From: Clostridium pascui
GTDB lineage: Bacteria; Bacillota; Clostridia; Clostridiales; Clostridiaceae
Reading direction: 5' to 3'
Assembly: GCF_016908015.1 (NCBI RefSeq)
Contig: NZ_JAFBDB010000002.1
Coordinates: 310,001 to 374,000 of the forward strand
Length of the DNA stretch: 64,000 nucleotides
Below the pieces are notes generated by a model. The model made no database searches and was not told where the DNA came from. It saw only the letters and a program-made list of their open reading frames with translations. How positions within the stretch are numbered: position 1 is the first letter of the stretch; every line of letters starts with the position of its first letter. Position numbers and translations under genes: made by a program. Positions 1 through 9,547 of the stretch are shown piece by piece.

Positions 1-1200
1 ATCATCTCCATATAAAGGACGCATAATATCGTCATTTTCATATTGAAGTGAGTCTGTTTCTATGGACATCTTTGCACAATATTTTTTAAATCCTTCAGGA
101 AGTTTTTCTGACCATAAAACTGTGATATTTGGTTCTGGTGCTGGGCTTAAATTTGTAAGAGTATTTATAAATCTAAAGGCAGTTTTTGTAACTAAAGTCT
201 TTCCGTTTAGTCCCATTCCGCCTATGGATTCTGTTACCCAGTTTGGATCTCCTGCAAATATCTGATTATATTCAGGAGTTCTTAAGTGTCTTACAAGTCT
301 AAGCTTTAATACAAACTGATCTATAAGCTCTTGAGCCTCAATTTCAGTTAATAGTCCATTTTTTAAATCTCTCTCAATATATATATCTATAAATGTAGTG
401 TTTCTTCCAATGGACATGGCTGCACCGTTATTTTCTTTTACTCCTGCAAGATATCCAAAGTATAAAAATTGAATTGCTTCCTTAGCATCTTTAGCAGGAC
501 TAGATATATCAATGCCATAGGACATGGCCATATTTTTCATTTCTTCTAGTGCCTTAATTTGTTCGCTTACTTCTTCTCTAAGTCTTATTGTTTCCTCAAC
601 TAGTGGCCCCTTAATTTTGGATAAGTCAATTTTCTTTTGTTCAATCAAGAAATCTATTCCATAAAGAGCTATTCTTCTGAAATCACCTATGATACGTCCT
701 CTGCCGTAAGCATCAGGAAGTCCAGTTAAAAGTCCTGCGCTACGAGCTTTTTTAATTTCATCTGTATAAGCATCAAAAACTCCTTGATTGTGAGTTCTTC
801 TATATTGTGTAAATGTCTTATGCATTTCAGGGTCAACTTCATAACCGTATTCATTTAAAGATTGTTCGGCCATTCTTATTCCACCAAAAGGGTTAACCAT
901 TCTCTTAAGCGGGGCATCAGTTTGAAGACCTACAATAAGCTCATTTTCCTTATCAATGTATCCAGGAGCAAAATTATTTATTCCAGCTACGGTTTTTGTG
1001 TCTACATCTAATAGTCCTTTTTCGATTTCTTCTATTAATAGTTTTTCAACCTTTGACCAAAGAGCTTTTGTTCTATCTGTTGGCTTAGCTAAAAAGCTAT
1101 GATCGCCAATATATGAAGAATAATTTTTTTGAATAAAGTTTCTAACATTTATTTCGCCTGTCCATAATCCCTCATTAAATCCTGTCCATTCATTTCTCAA
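1..1200 (-). CDS. pflB: Formate C-acetyltransferase (pyruvate formate-lyase), C-terminus outside window
   Basis: Cytoplasmic glycyl-radical enzyme that converts pyruvate and CoA to acetyl-CoA and formate in anaerobic metabolism. The visible 400 codons read [20 protein letters not shown] and continue through family-typical segments such as [24 protein letters not shown] (positions about 905-985) and [18 protein letters not shown]. The family is usually about 740 residues, so the part carrying the catalytic Cys-Cys pair and the radical glycine lies beyond position 1. The start is taken as TTG at 1200-1198 because an AAGGAGG site sits 9 nt upstream; two more in-frame TTG codons lie between them but too close to that site. 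The activating enzyme is not visible. Confidence 0.95.
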   Translation of the reverse strand, partial: MRNEWTGFNEGLWTGEINVRNFIQKNYSSYIGDHSFLAKPTDRTKALWSKVEKLLIEEIEKGLLDVDTKTVAGINNFAPGYIDKENELIVGLQTDAPLKRMVNPFGGIRMAEQSLNEYGYEVDPEMHKTFTQYRRTHNQGVFDAYTDEIKKARSAGLLTGLPDAYGRGRIIGDFRRIALYGIDFLIEQKKIDLSKIKGPLVEETIRLREEVSEQIKALEEMKNMAMSYGIDISSPAKDAKEAIQFLYFGYLAGVKENNGAAMSIGRNTTFIDIYIERDLKNGLLTEIEAQELIDQFVLKLRLVRHLRTPEYNQIFAGDPNWVTESIGGMGLNGKTLVTKTAFRFINTLTNLSPAPEPNITVLWSEKLPEGFKKYCAKMSIETDSLQYENDDIMRPLYGDD

Positions 1201-1487
1201 TAACAACAACCTCCTTAACAATGCATATAAAAATTATGGTTAATGTACGTGGTATTGCAAACAATGTATATAAATTATAAATTAATGTACTGAAGTATTA
1301 CTACAATATAAAACTACCATATAAAAATATATATGTCAATTTTAAAAATATAAATAAAATGGGAGATATGAGCAGTAGGTTAAGTTTGCTTGTTGAATTT
1401 GGACTAAAATAGTATAAATTACTTGAGAATTAAATATGTATAAGTAACAAATAATATATACAATTATGAATTAGTGAGGTTTTTAAA
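1201..1487. other. Divergent intergenic region, pflB and membrane protein
   Basis: This AT-rich spacer separates the divergent pflB (minus) and the gene at 1488 (plus). It must hold both promoters. Several TATAAT-like hexamers are present, but none has an unambiguous -35 partner, so no promoter is assigned. No gene or RNA is seen. Confidence 0.5.
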
Positions 1488-2096
1488 ATGATAGAAATAA
1501 TAGCTCAATATGCTATAATTATAGTTTCAATAATTGTATATGGATTGAAAAGAAGTAAATTTAAGAAGTATATATATATGAAGTATTTTGTAATAGTGTA
1601 TTCAGGAACTTGGGCCTGGACGGCAAAGACTCTTAATTTATGGACTTATCCAGCACGAATAATAAATATGCCTATTATTTCAGTAGCATTTAACTTTTTC
1701 TTAATACCCGTTTTAGCTTTATTATGGCTTGGATATTCACCAAAGGGGTTAAAGGAAAAGGCTATTAAGGCACTGAAGTGGACTACTATTTTAATAGTAT
1801 TTGAATTTTTTGCAGAGAGGTATACCAATTTGATAAGTTATGGGCCCAGATACAATATATTTTATTCTTATATTATTTGGTATATCAGCTGGTTTATTTG
1901 GTCTGGATATTGTTATTGGTTTCGTCTGCAAACCAAGGATGAACCAAAGTATATTGAAAAGGTAGTTATAAATCCTGATACTTGTATTATAAGACATAAT
2001 AGCAAAGGGAAGGTTAAGGCTCAAATTATATCCTCACTAGTTGGCTTTGGGGCTGGATATATTTTTAGGAGTTTACATTCACGAGATGACATTTGA
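1488..2096 (+). CDS. Hypothetical multi-pass membrane protein
   Basis: A 202-residue protein of unknown function. Hydrophobic stretches at about residues 4-20, 30-45, 60-82, 94-110 and 120-142 suggest four or five membrane helices rich in Trp and Tyr, followed by a polar cytoplasmic-type tail. The start ATG follows a weak GTGAGG-like site. It resembles the small Firmicute membrane proteins annotated as CBO0543 family in size and Trp/Tyr content, but I cannot confirm that by eye. It stands alone between pflB and the gene at 2202. Confidence 0.6.
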   Translation: MIEIIAQYAIIIVSIIVYGLKRSKFKKYIYMKYFVIVYSGTWAWTAKTLNLWTYPARIINMPIISVAFNFFLIPVLALLWLGYSPKGLKEKAIKALKWTTILIVFEFFAERYTNLISYGPRYNIFYSYIIWYISWFIWSGYCYWFRLQTKDEPKYIEKVVINPDTCIIRHNSKGKVKAQIISSLVGFGAGYIFRSLHSRDDI

Positions 2097-2201
2097 TAAA
2101 GAATAATCCTTAGTTTTATACAAAATTATTTAATTGGTAGCATTATATGATAAGAAGTATCGTATTAATAAAGTGAAAATATATTTACAGAGGTGATACT
2201 A

Positions 2202-3353
2202 ATGAGACGCACAATAAAAGTTATTTTTTCAATTGTTTTAATATTAATTTTAGCAGTAGGAGTATCTATGAGCCTAGCCTTTAATAAGTCAGGATATACT
2301 TTAGAAGAACCTTCTTTTAAGGCATTAGATAGAATTATAGTTGCAGAAAAAACAGGAGGAACAGCGGCATTTACTGAAAAAGAGGTAAATTCACTTCTTG
2401 CAGCAGTATATAAGTCCCCAGAGGAAATAGGAAACATTATAATAAAAACTCCTCAATTTAAATTTAATGATGATAAATTAACCGTGGGAATACCTGGAGT
2501 ATATAAAGGGGTAAGTGTAGTAGTTTGGAGTACTGGGAGCATAGAGTATGATGAAGATAATATAATATATAATCCTACAAATTTCAAGGTGGGCAAATTT
2601 CCGATTCCTAAGGCTGTGATTTTAAATGGAGTTAAGAGTAATAAAGCTCATGGATTAGAGGTAAGAAATGAGAAGATATATATAAATAAAGATATAGTAC
2701 CTGTAGACATAAGTTCTGTGGTGCTAGATAATAGCATATTAACTCTTAAAATAGATAAATTTGATCCATCAAAGTTATTTAATAATAATGAGATAAAAAA
2801 TCAGCTGGAAGCTTTAAAAAATAAACTTAATGATTTGAGAAAAAAGGCTTTAAGCAGTGAAGAGAAAAAGCAAATTGAAGAGCTTTTAAACAGGCTTCAA
2901 CAAGGAATTAAAAACCCATCGCAAAATATATTAAATGAAATATCAAATGGGTTAAAAGATATTTCAAAAAATATTAAAAGTACAGAGGGTAAAAAACAAG
3001 CAGAAGATATAGCAAGTGATATAGATAAAACAATTGAAAATGATAAGGCAGAGCAGGAACAAAAGGAACAGCAAGAAAAAATAAACCTTCTTACGAAGGC
3101 AAGAGGCCAACTTTCAGGAGCTCTAAATAATACAGGGTCTGAAGAAGGAAATAAAATAATATCACTTATGATACAGACATTAAATAAGCTTATAGCTAAT
3201 CCATCCTATAATTATAGTAATGATGCTGCAGTGGTAAAGGGAATATATAGTGGGCTTGGCCAAAATCAAAAGGATGCTTTAATAAATGCAATAATGACGA
3301 ATACAGACACAACTGTGTTAATACAAATTGCAAATATATTTAATTTGCTTTAA
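2202..3353 (+). CDS. Membrane-anchored extracellular protein, unknown function
   Basis: A 383-residue protein with an N-terminal membrane anchor (about residues 5-27, IFSIVLILILAVGVSMSLAF). A globular extracytoplasmic region follows to about 200, then a Lys/Glu/Gln-rich stretch likely to form coiled coil (about 200-300), then a small C-terminal domain. The N-terminal half resembles the YpmS type of anchored lipid-binding-like proteins, but weakly. An upstream in-frame GTG at 2193 exists. ATG at 2202 is preferred because AGAGGTGAT sits directly in front of it. Confidence 0.55.
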   Translation: MRRTIKVIFSIVLILILAVGVSMSLAFNKSGYTLEEPSFKALDRIIVAEKTGGTAAFTEKEVNSLLAAVYKSPEEIGNIIIKTPQFKFNDDKLTVGIPGVYKGVSVVVWSTGSIEYDEDNIIYNPTNFKVGKFPIPKAVILNGVKSNKAHGLEVRNEKIYINKDIVPVDISSVVLDNSILTLKIDKFDPSKLFNNNEIKNQLEALKNKLNDLRKKALSSEEKKQIEELLNRLQQGIKNPSQNILNEISNGLKDISKNIKSTEGKKQAEDIASDIDKTIENDKAEQEQKEQQEKINLLTKARGQLSGALNNTGSEEGNKIISLMIQTLNKLIANPSYNYSNDAAVVKGIYSGLGQNQKDALINAIMTNTDTTVLIQIANIFNLL

Positions 3354-3558
3354 AGTTCATTTGCAGGTTAAAAAATAAGTGCTATTATATTAACTAATAA
3401 TAAAAAACACATTTGTCCATAATAAGAATAGGAAATTAAAAAGTAAAATCAGTAGCCAGTAGTCAGTAACCAGTAAATTTAGTTTTTGTCTTGCAAAACA
3501 TCCATACTGACTACCGGCAACCACGATAATGTTACTAAAAAAGAAGGATGTGATACAT

Positions 3559-4455
3559 ATGAAAAGTGTTTTTATAAAGGATATAGCTCCAGGAAAAACT
3601 ATAGAATCAACATTTATGATAAAGAAGATAGTCAGCAAAGGAGAAACAAGCATCACCGCATATGTAGGAGATATTACAGGGGATATGAAAGTTACCTTGC
3701 TTGATGTTAAGCAAAAGCTAAAGGTAGGGGATGTATTAAATATTAAAGGTACTCAAGGAAATTTTTTTGATGTACAAAGCGCAAATAGAGTAGACTCCTA
3801 TGATATTTATGATTATATTCCCAAAGTTCAGCGTCCTATAGAGGATATTATGAAGGATATAGAGGATATATCTAAAGAGGAATTTTTAAGCAGAGAAACC
3901 AAAGCTTTAGATGATTATTTCTTTAAGAATGAGAAGTTTTTAGATAAGTTTAAAAGGGGAATAGGCGGAGTAAGTCAACATCATAATTACTTAGGTGGAT
4001 TAGCAGAGCATACTTTAAATGTTATGTATCTTGCTAGGGTGTTTGCCCATAGGTATGATATTAGAAATAAGGAAATTGCAATTTTAGCAGCAAAGCTTCA
4101 CGATATAGGAAAAACAGAAGAACTATATTATGATGGGCCTTTTTCGTATACTTTAAGAGGTGATATGGAAGGTCATATTGTAATTGGGGTATCCATGCTT
4201 GAAGAGGCTTTTAATGCAGATCCTAAATGCTACAGTGAGGATTTTAAAACCAGGATGAAAGCTTGCATAATTCAGCATCATGGAAAGCAGGAATATGGTT
4301 CTCCAAAATCACCAAACACACAGGAGGCTTATGTAGTACATTTAGCTGATTATACGGATGCAATTTTCAATAAGTTAGATATAATTACAAAGGATTTAGA
4401 ACCTAATACATGGACTGCTTACGAAAGAAGAATAGAGGGGAGACTTTACTTTTAA
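3559..4455 (+). CDS. yhaM: 3'-5' exoribonuclease YhaM-type (OB fold plus HD domain)
   Basis: A 298-residue protein. The N-terminal OB-fold nucleic-acid-binding domain (about 1-90, with TSITAYVGDITGDMKVTLLD) is followed by an HD metal-dependent phosphohydrolase domain carrying HHNYLGGLAEHT near 140, HDIGK near 180 and IQHHGKQEYGSP near 238. YhaM proteins trim RNA (and ssDNA) 3' ends in Firmicutes. The start ATG at 3559 follows AAGGATGTG. The upstream stretch, which could extend the frame to 3529, is a degenerate AGTAACCAGT-type intergenic repeat and not protein-like. Confidence 0.88.
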   Translation: MKSVFIKDIAPGKTIESTFMIKKIVSKGETSITAYVGDITGDMKVTLLDVKQKLKVGDVLNIKGTQGNFFDVQSANRVDSYDIYDYIPKVQRPIEDIMKDIEDISKEEFLSRETKALDDYFFKNEKFLDKFKRGIGGVSQHHNYLGGLAEHTLNVMYLARVFAHRYDIRNKEIAILAAKLHDIGKTEELYYDGPFSYTLRGDMEGHIVIGVSMLEEAFNADPKCYSEDFKTRMKACIIQHHGKQEYGSPKSPNTQEAYVVHLADYTDAIFNKLDIITKDLEPNTWTAYERRIEGRLYF

Positions 4456-4460
4456 CATCA

Positions 4461-4489
4461 TTGAAAATTGTATTATTTAATGATAAAAT
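4461..4489 (+). promoter_or_regulatory. Promoter of the Fur-family gene
   Basis: TTGAAA at 4461-4466 is separated by 17 nt from TAAAAT at 4484-4489, a good sigma-A arrangement 44 nt ahead of the start at 4533. It lies directly after the yhaM stop. Confidence 0.6.
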
Positions 4490-4532
4490 TAATAAAGGAT
4501 TTTATGATTAAATTGAAAGCAGTGAAATAATT

Positions 4533-4955
4533 ATGGAAAAAATTTTAAAAGAGCATAAAATAAAGATAACTCAAGGAAGGCTAATCCTAATTAGTATTTT
4601 AAGTAATAGTGAAAATGCTCTCTCTGTGGACGAGATAAATGAACAGCTTAAAAATAGAGGAGAGTCTTTAGACCTTTCTACAATATATAGAAACCTTGAA
4701 CTTTTTACAAACAAAGGAATAATAAACAAGTTTGATCTAGGTGATGGAAGGTATAATTATGTAATTAATCATGAAGAACATAAGCATATTTTAGAGTGTG
4801 CTGTATGCCACAAGGAAGTAGAAATAGATTGTCCCATGCAGCAAGTAGAGCAGCTTATAAGAAATAAAACTGGGTTTACTTTAACTGAAGATGCACATTT
4901 GGATTTGAAATTTCAAGGTGTTTGTAAGGACTGCAATATAAAAAAGCATAAATGA
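4533..4955 (+). CDS. Fur-family metal-responsive transcriptional repressor
   Basis: A 140-residue cytoplasmic DNA-binding regulator. The winged-helix part (1-80) contains the diagnostic LDLSTIYRNLELF recognition segment. The dimerization part has the metal-site string HEEHKHILECAVCHK and a second GVCKDC pair, giving the two CxxC motifs of the structural zinc site. Sequence alone does not separate Fur, PerR and Zur. No obvious inverted-repeat operator is seen in front of it. It sits downstream of yhaM with its own promoter and ends at a strong terminator. Confidence 0.88.
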   Translation: MEKILKEHKIKITQGRLILISILSNSENALSVDEINEQLKNRGESLDLSTIYRNLELFTNKGIINKFDLGDGRYNYVINHEEHKHILECAVCHKEVEIDCPMQQVEQLIRNKTGFTLTEDAHLDLKFQGVCKDCNIKKHK

Positions 4956-4960
4956 TATGA

Positions 4961-5001
4961 AAACCGCTAGTTTCTAAAATTGTAGATACTAGCGGTTTTT
5001 T
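4961..5001. terminator. Bidirectional intrinsic terminator
   Basis: AACCGCTAGT (4962-4971) pairs perfectly with ACTAGCGGTT (4988-4997), followed by a T tract. It lies between the convergent Fur-family gene and the minus-strand gene ending at 5006. Confidence 0.9.
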
Positions 5002-5005
5002 AGTA

Positions 5006-5335
5006 TTATTCTATTATAGGATATAGTTTTTTTACTTTCCATACTCCTCTAGAGGTTCTTTCAAGAAATACATTATAAAGTGCTTTTCGATGAGATTTGT
5101 TTTTTTCGACACCTTCAACTCTGACTACTGCAATGTTTCCATCAGAATAAGACATTTCAAGATTGTTCACACTGTAAAGTTTATAGCGATTAAACATTCC
5201 ATGGGTAAGGTTATACTCCACTGCATAGTTAATTTCTTGAGATTTGTAGCTAATAATTCGAGTACGTAATACTATAGAAAAAATTGAAACCACCGATAAT
5301 AAAATTACAAACTTTAAAACTTTTTTATTTCTCAA
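5006..5335 (-). CDS. Small membrane-anchored protein, unknown function
   Basis: About 110 residues. A short basic N-terminus leads into one membrane helix (VLKFVILLSVVSIFSIVL) and then an extracytoplasmic domain ending VWKVKKLYPIIE. No family is recognised. The frame is open from a GTG at 5344. TTG at 5335 is chosen because AAAGGTG then sits at normal distance; the GTG and ATG at 5344 and 5341 fall inside or against that ribosome site. Confidence 0.55.
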   Translation of the reverse strand: MRNKKVLKFVILLSVVSIFSIVLRTRIISYKSQEINYAVEYNLTHGMFNRYKLYSVNNLEMSYSDGNIAVVRVEGVEKNKSHRKALYNVFLERTSRGVWKVKKLYPIIE

Positions 5336-5480
5336 TAACATCACCTTTAAGCTTTTTACTATAAATATATTATATATTAATCAAGATTATAATTAAATAT
5401 TGGAAAACAATATGAAAGAATATAAGATTTTTTCAATTTTTGAGTTAAACTATAAGTTTTACTTAAAACTGCTGAGCTAT

Positions 5481-5508
5481 TTATTGAATTTTGCTGAAAA
5501 TTCAATAA
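5481..5508. repeat. 12-bp perfect inverted repeat
   Basis: TTATTGAATTTT (5481-5492) and AAAATTCAATAA (5497-5508) form a perfect stem around GCTG. No T tract follows, so it is not a standard terminator. It lies 92 nt ahead of the HD-GYP gene and could be an operator or an mRNA hairpin. Confidence 0.5.
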
Positions 5509-5599
5509 AATGGTTAGGAAAGTATTCTATTTATTTGACACTTGTGGTATTATTTACTTGAGATAGCATAAAATATGAGGAAAATTAAGGAGTATTGCT

Positions 5600-6658
5600 A
5601 TGAGACTGGAGTTTATTAACAGAGTTAAAGAGCAAGAGGTTTTAGGTAAAAGTATTTTATCAAGTGATGGAAAAATTCTTTTACGTGCAGGTATGAAGCT
5701 CACTGACTCATATATAACGAAGCTTAGAGAATTAGGGGTATTTTATATTTATGTGGAAGATGAAAGATTAGATGATGTACAAGTAGAAGATGAACATTTA
5801 TCAGAACTTAAGCAAATTACCATGAAAACCATGGGAAGTCTTATAAATAATGTAAATAACGTAAATAAGAAAGAATTAAAAGAATGTTTAAATGTTGTTG
5901 AAAATCTAGTCGAATATATTATAGACTTAGGCGATGTAAATAAAAGTCTAAATGATATAAAAACCTTTGATAATTATACATACGTACATTCATTAGATAC
6001 TTGCATTATGACTTCTTTTTTAGGGCTTAACTCAGGATTTAATGAGGCAAGCTTAAAAGATTTAGGAATAGGTGCAATTTTACATGACATAGGAAAAACT
6101 AAGATTCCTAATAAGATATTAAATAAAGAAGGAAAGCTTACAGATGAGGAATTCAAAGAAATAAAGAAGCACCCTGTATATGGAGCTGAAATTCTAAAGA
6201 AAAATATAAGTATTCCAGATTCTATAGTAAATATGGTAGAGCAGCACCATGAAAGAGTGGATGGGAAAGGGTATCCATATGGACTTTCAGGTAATGGAAT
6301 TTCTAAGTCAGCTAAGATAATTTGCATTTGCGATGTGTACGATGCTATAAGTAATGATAGATGCTATAGAAGAAAGTTCAGTCCAAATGATGCATATGAA
6401 CTTATACTTTCAGGTGCAGGAACAAGTTTTGATATGAACGTTGTTCAAAAGTTTAAAGATACTTTTGCTATATATCCTTTAGGATGTAGAGTAAGAATTT
6501 CTAATGGCGAGGAAGGATATGTTATAAGACAAAATAGGGGATTTCCAGATAGACCTGTAATTAGAATGTTTTATGACGTAGAGCAGAATTCTCCAATACC
6601 TTTTTATGAAATAGATTTGCTAAAAAATCCTAGTTTGGTTGTTGAAGTTGTTATTTAA
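5600..6658 (+). CDS. HD-GYP domain protein, predicted c-di-GMP phosphodiesterase
   Basis: A 352-residue cytoplasmic protein. The HD-GYP catalytic signature is intact: HSLDT near 130, HDIGK near 161 and HHERVDGKGYP near 215. HD-GYP enzymes hydrolyse cyclic di-GMP to pGpG and GMP. The N-terminal 110 residues are an unassigned domain without membrane segments or a receiver-domain phosphosite, and about 80 residues follow the catalytic core. The start ATG follows TTAAGGAG. The membrane diguanylate cyclase at 28404-29417 is the only visible opposite-acting enzyme in this window. Confidence 0.9.
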   Translation: MRLEFINRVKEQEVLGKSILSSDGKILLRAGMKLTDSYITKLRELGVFYIYVEDERLDDVQVEDEHLSELKQITMKTMGSLINNVNNVNKKELKECLNVVENLVEYIIDLGDVNKSLNDIKTFDNYTYVHSLDTCIMTSFLGLNSGFNEASLKDLGIGAILHDIGKTKIPNKILNKEGKLTDEEFKEIKKHPVYGAEILKKNISIPDSIVNMVEQHHERVDGKGYPYGLSGNGISKSAKIICICDVYDAISNDRCYRRKFSPNDAYELILSGAGTSFDMNVVQKFKDTFAIYPLGCRVRISNGEEGYVIRQNRGFPDRPVIRMFYDVEQNSPIPFYEIDLLKNPSLVVEVVI

Positions 6659-6740
6659 ATCTGATTTAGGACACAGGAAATATAAGCTAGGAAAGTATTA
6701 ACTATCAACTATTAGAAAGTTATAGGTTGCAAATTAATAG

Positions 6741-6821
6741 GTTACTAGCCTCTAATCTTTAATAACTGCGCTGTATTGTTACTTTAGCGCGGTAATTAGG
6801 TATAGGGGCTAGTAATTTTTA
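6741..6821. terminator. Bidirectional terminator-like hairpin
   Basis: GTTACTAGCC at 6741-6750 pairs with GGGGCTAGTAA near 6805-6815. The long loop contains a second stem (CTGCGCT with AGCGCGG), and a T-rich run follows. It sits between the convergent HD-GYP gene and the gene ending at 6822. Confidence 0.75.
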
Positions 6822-7895
6822 TTATCTCACACTAATTCCGTTTGGTTCAGCACCAACTTTTATTGTTTTAGTTACATCATCTTTATTTATATCAATTACG
6901 CTAACTGTATCTTCATACATATTTGTTACAAGTATGTATTTATTATCTGCACTAGTAACGATTCCATGAGCACCTTTACCAACTTCAATGGTAGCAATTA
7001 CTTTCTTCTGTTCTAAATCCACTTTAGATACAGTATTTGAAGGCTTCCCTTCAGTACCTTGATTTGCAACAAAGGCAATTTTATCATTAGGATCAATATA
7101 AAGCTGTGCAGGACCATCGCCCACAGCTACTTTATCCACTTTATCAGTATCTAAATTTACAATGGCTACAGAATCTTCAGCATTTAAAGTAACAGCTAAA
7201 ATCGAACCATCTCTAGTTATGCCAGTAGTTACTGGATTTTTTCCAACTTTAATCTTTTTAAGTTCCTTGGCATTTACAATATCTATAACGCTAACTGTAT
7301 CTTCGGCCATGTTAGCAATATAAGCATACTTGCTGTCTGCTGATATTCTAAAGCCATGAGGGCCTTTTCCAGTTGAAACGTTTTTCACTAATTTATAATC
7401 CTTAGTATCTATTATAGATACGTTATTATCATCATTATTTGTAACCAATACATACTTACCATCTTCAGTAAATACTATATGAGCTGGATGTACGCCCACT
7501 TCAACTTTTTTTATTAATTTGTCAGTTTCTACATCATAAAATAATGCAGAACCCTTCATACTCATAGTCCCATGCTCTGTTTTACCTTCTTCCATTTTAA
7601 CCGCAGAAGTAAAGGCTACAACTCTTCCATCTGGAGAAATTTGAACATTATGAGGAGAGCCTTCATTTTTAATTGTACTAAGTACTTCATAGGTGCTGCC
7701 ATCTATTTTTGATACAGTTCCACCTTCGTTAGCAGTGTAAACAACAGGAGATAATTTTTTTTCTACCTGTGATTGTTTTTGATCATTATTTGGAGTTTGC
7801 TCCTTAGTTTCTTTAACTGTGCTGCCACAAGCTGTTAGTGATAAAGTAAGCAGTGTTGATAGAGTAATGAATTTTAAATATTTTAGTTTTTTCAT
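6822..7895 (-). CDS. YVTN beta-propeller repeat lipoprotein
   Basis: A 357-residue exported lipoprotein. A signal peptide ends in the lipobox LTAC near residue 23, followed by a polar linker and about seven beta-propeller blades built from YVTN-type repeats such as YVLVTNNDDNNVSIIDT and YAYIANMAEDTVSVID. Such propellers usually act as extracellular binding or scaffolding domains; no enzymatic residues can be assigned. The start ATG follows GGAGG. It stands alone, divergent from the rhomboid gene. Confidence 0.85.
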   Translation of the reverse strand: MKKLKYLKFITLSTLLTLSLTACGSTVKETKEQTPNNDQKQSQVEKKLSPVVYTANEGGTVSKIDGSTYEVLSTIKNEGSPHNVQISPDGRVVAFTSAVKMEEGKTEHGTMSMKGSALFYDVETDKLIKKVEVGVHPAHIVFTEDGKYVLVTNNDDNNVSIIDTKDYKLVKNVSTGKGPHGFRISADSKYAYIANMAEDTVSVIDIVNAKELKKIKVGKNPVTTGITRDGSILAVTLNAEDSVAIVNLDTDKVDKVAVGDGPAQLYIDPNDKIAFVANQGTEGKPSNTVSKVDLEQKKVIATIEVGKGAHGIVTSADNKYILVTNMYEDTVSVIDINKDDVTKTIKVGAEPNGISVR

Positions 7896-8303
7896 TGATG
7901 AAACCTCCTAATAAATATAAAGTATACCAAAAAGGTATATAATTTATTTTAATAACTAAATATAAAGATTATATGAAGCAAAAATAATTATTTTATGGAA
8001 CGGATTACCATGTTATTATGCTATAAAAATTAAAACTTTATTCATAAAATTTTAATTTAAACTATGTATGTATTAAGGTAATATTTTAAGTAACAATATA
8101 AAAAATTAGATAATAAAACATCAATAAAATTTTAAGTTCATGGGCATACTGAATTGGAAATAAAAATCAATTAAATAAGAAGTGTGGAAAAATGACTATT
8201 ATATGGTGACTAATTCACTGCTATGCTATAATAGTTCTAATTGAGAGCTGGAAACTTAAGATTCGTAGTTATAAACTGATAATTATATAAAGGGGAATGT
8301 TTA
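7896..8303. other. Divergent intergenic region ahead of rhomboid gene
   Basis: A 408-nt AT-rich spacer between the divergent propeller lipoprotein and rhomboid genes. Apart from the extended -10 site listed separately, no gene, RNA or repeat is recognised. Confidence 0.5.
8204..8232 (+). promoter_or_regulatory. Extended -10 promoter of rhomboid gene
   Basis: TGCTATAAT ends at 8232, giving an extended -10 element with TATAAT at 8227-8232. The -35 position 17 nt upstream (TGGTGA) is weak, as is usual for extended -10 promoters. The start codon lies 71 nt downstream. Confidence 0.5.
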
Positions 8304-9329
8304 ATGAATGAATTTACAACATATATTGTAGAGGCCTTAACAAAACATTTTGGATATACTTTAATAGAGCTTCAAAGTGAAAGCGGAGGAATTGCATCAC
8401 CTTGGGGGCTTTTAAGGGAAAATGAAGAGGGCCAGCTAAAGGGGATAGTGTTTTGTAGAGAAGACTATGGTGTATCTGATGACAATTGGGTTAAATATAA
8501 CTTCAGCAAAAATACCAATGAATCATTTGTGAAAATTACTAGGATATATCTAATAGATGGAGAGGTAGCAGCTAGGAAGGTAATGGACGAAGCTAATAGC
8601 AATTCATTAAATGGAGACAATTATATAGCCGTAGATTTACAAAGTAATACTATTGCCTTTTATACAGGTGATGAGGAAGAAGTATTACAGACAATTTCTT
8701 ATTATTTAAATAGGGGAAACATCATACAAGATGAAAAGAAAATAAAAGAAGAAAAACCCATACTTACATATATCTTTGTAGGATTAAATGTGCTTATGTA
8801 CTTAATCACTGCATTTCTATCAGGAAATATAATAGACAGCAATACAAGAGTTTTAGTGTTTTTAGGAGCAAAGGTTAATCTCTTAATAGATAGAGGCCAG
8901 TATTATAGGCTCATTACAGCAGCTTTCTTACATGGAGGATTAATGCATATAGGCTTTAATATGTATGCTTTAACTGCACTAGGACCACTTGTTGAGAAGG
9001 TATTTGGAAAAGTTAAATATATTATTATATATTTTGTTTCAGCAATTACTTCATCTTATTTAAGCTATATTTTTTCTAACAGTATTTCTGTAGGTGCATC
9101 TGGTGCTATATTTGGGCTTTTAGGAGCATCCTTAGTATTTGCAGTTAGATCTCAAGACAAAGTTGGAAGAGGATTTGTAAATAACATTATGTCTGTTATA
9201 GTTGTAAATTTAATTATAGGTTTTTCTATGGCTAATGTAGATAACTTTGGACATATTGGGGGATTAATTGGAGGGTTCTTGGTATCACTGATTTTATATA
9301 GGCCCAAATCGCTAGTCTCTAACGGATAA
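8304..9329 (+). CDS. Rhomboid-family intramembrane serine protease
   Basis: A 341-residue protein. About 150 soluble N-terminal residues precede a six-helix rhomboid core. The catalytic Ser is in GASGAIFG (near 265) and the catalytic His in FGHIGGLIGGF (near 315). The conserved HGGLMHIGFNMYAL segment (near 210) matches rhomboid helix 2. These residues are all present, so the protease should be active against transmembrane substrates in the cytoplasmic membrane. RBS AAAGGGG precedes the ATG. The cytoplasmic N-terminal domain is unassigned. Confidence 0.92.
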   Translation: MNEFTTYIVEALTKHFGYTLIELQSESGGIASPWGLLRENEEGQLKGIVFCREDYGVSDDNWVKYNFSKNTNESFVKITRIYLIDGEVAARKVMDEANSNSLNGDNYIAVDLQSNTIAFYTGDEEEVLQTISYYLNRGNIIQDEKKIKEEKPILTYIFVGLNVLMYLITAFLSGNIIDSNTRVLVFLGAKVNLLIDRGQYYRLITAAFLHGGLMHIGFNMYALTALGPLVEKVFGKVKYIIIYFVSAITSSYLSYIFSNSISVGASGAIFGLLGASLVFAVRSQDKVGRGFVNNIMSVIVVNLIIGFSMANVDNFGHIGGLIGGFLVSLILYRPKSLVSNG

Positions 9330-9342
9330 CTATAGCTAACTA

Positions 9343-9424
9343 CTGGATAAGTTCTTCTAAGGTTCGGATGGAGAAAAGGTATTCCTTATAAGCAAACTCT
9401 ACCTGAACCTAAGAATCACTTGAT
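9343..9424 (+). repeat. 82-nt hairpin repeat, copy A
   Basis: This starts CTGGATAAGTTCTTCTAAG and ends AAGAATCACTTGAT. It folds into a hairpin: the TAAGGTTCGGATGGAG arm pairs with CTCTACCTGAACCTAAG. It is closely related to copy B at 13906-13986, in the same orientation, and the two flank the spoVA-type operon. Differences in the stem are matched on both arms (GGTTC with GAACC here, GACTC with GAGTC in copy B). Confidence 0.85.
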
Positions 9425-9460
9425 ATAACATTTGCCAAGCGTTAGCTTGTAGTTAATACA

Positions 9461-9491
9461 AAAATCTAGTTTATTTAAAACTAGATTTTTT
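9461..9491. terminator. Intrinsic terminator
   Basis: AAATCTAGTTT pairs with AAACTAGATTT and is followed by TTTT. It lies between the rhomboid gene and the convergent minus-strand operon and can serve either strand. Confidence 0.85.
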
Positions 9492-9547
9492 ATATGTAAT
9501 AATATTTTAGGGGCTATGCAGTAAGCTGAAATTTAACTAAATAAACA

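Noticed and set aside
1-1200. pflB as a truncated pseudogene
   Set aside because: The visible frame is intact to the window edge, so the missing end is due to the window boundary.
5535-5570. Sigma-A promoter starting at TTGACA 5535 for the HD-GYP gene
   Set aside because: No acceptable -10 hexamer lies 16-18 nt downstream of the TTGACA.
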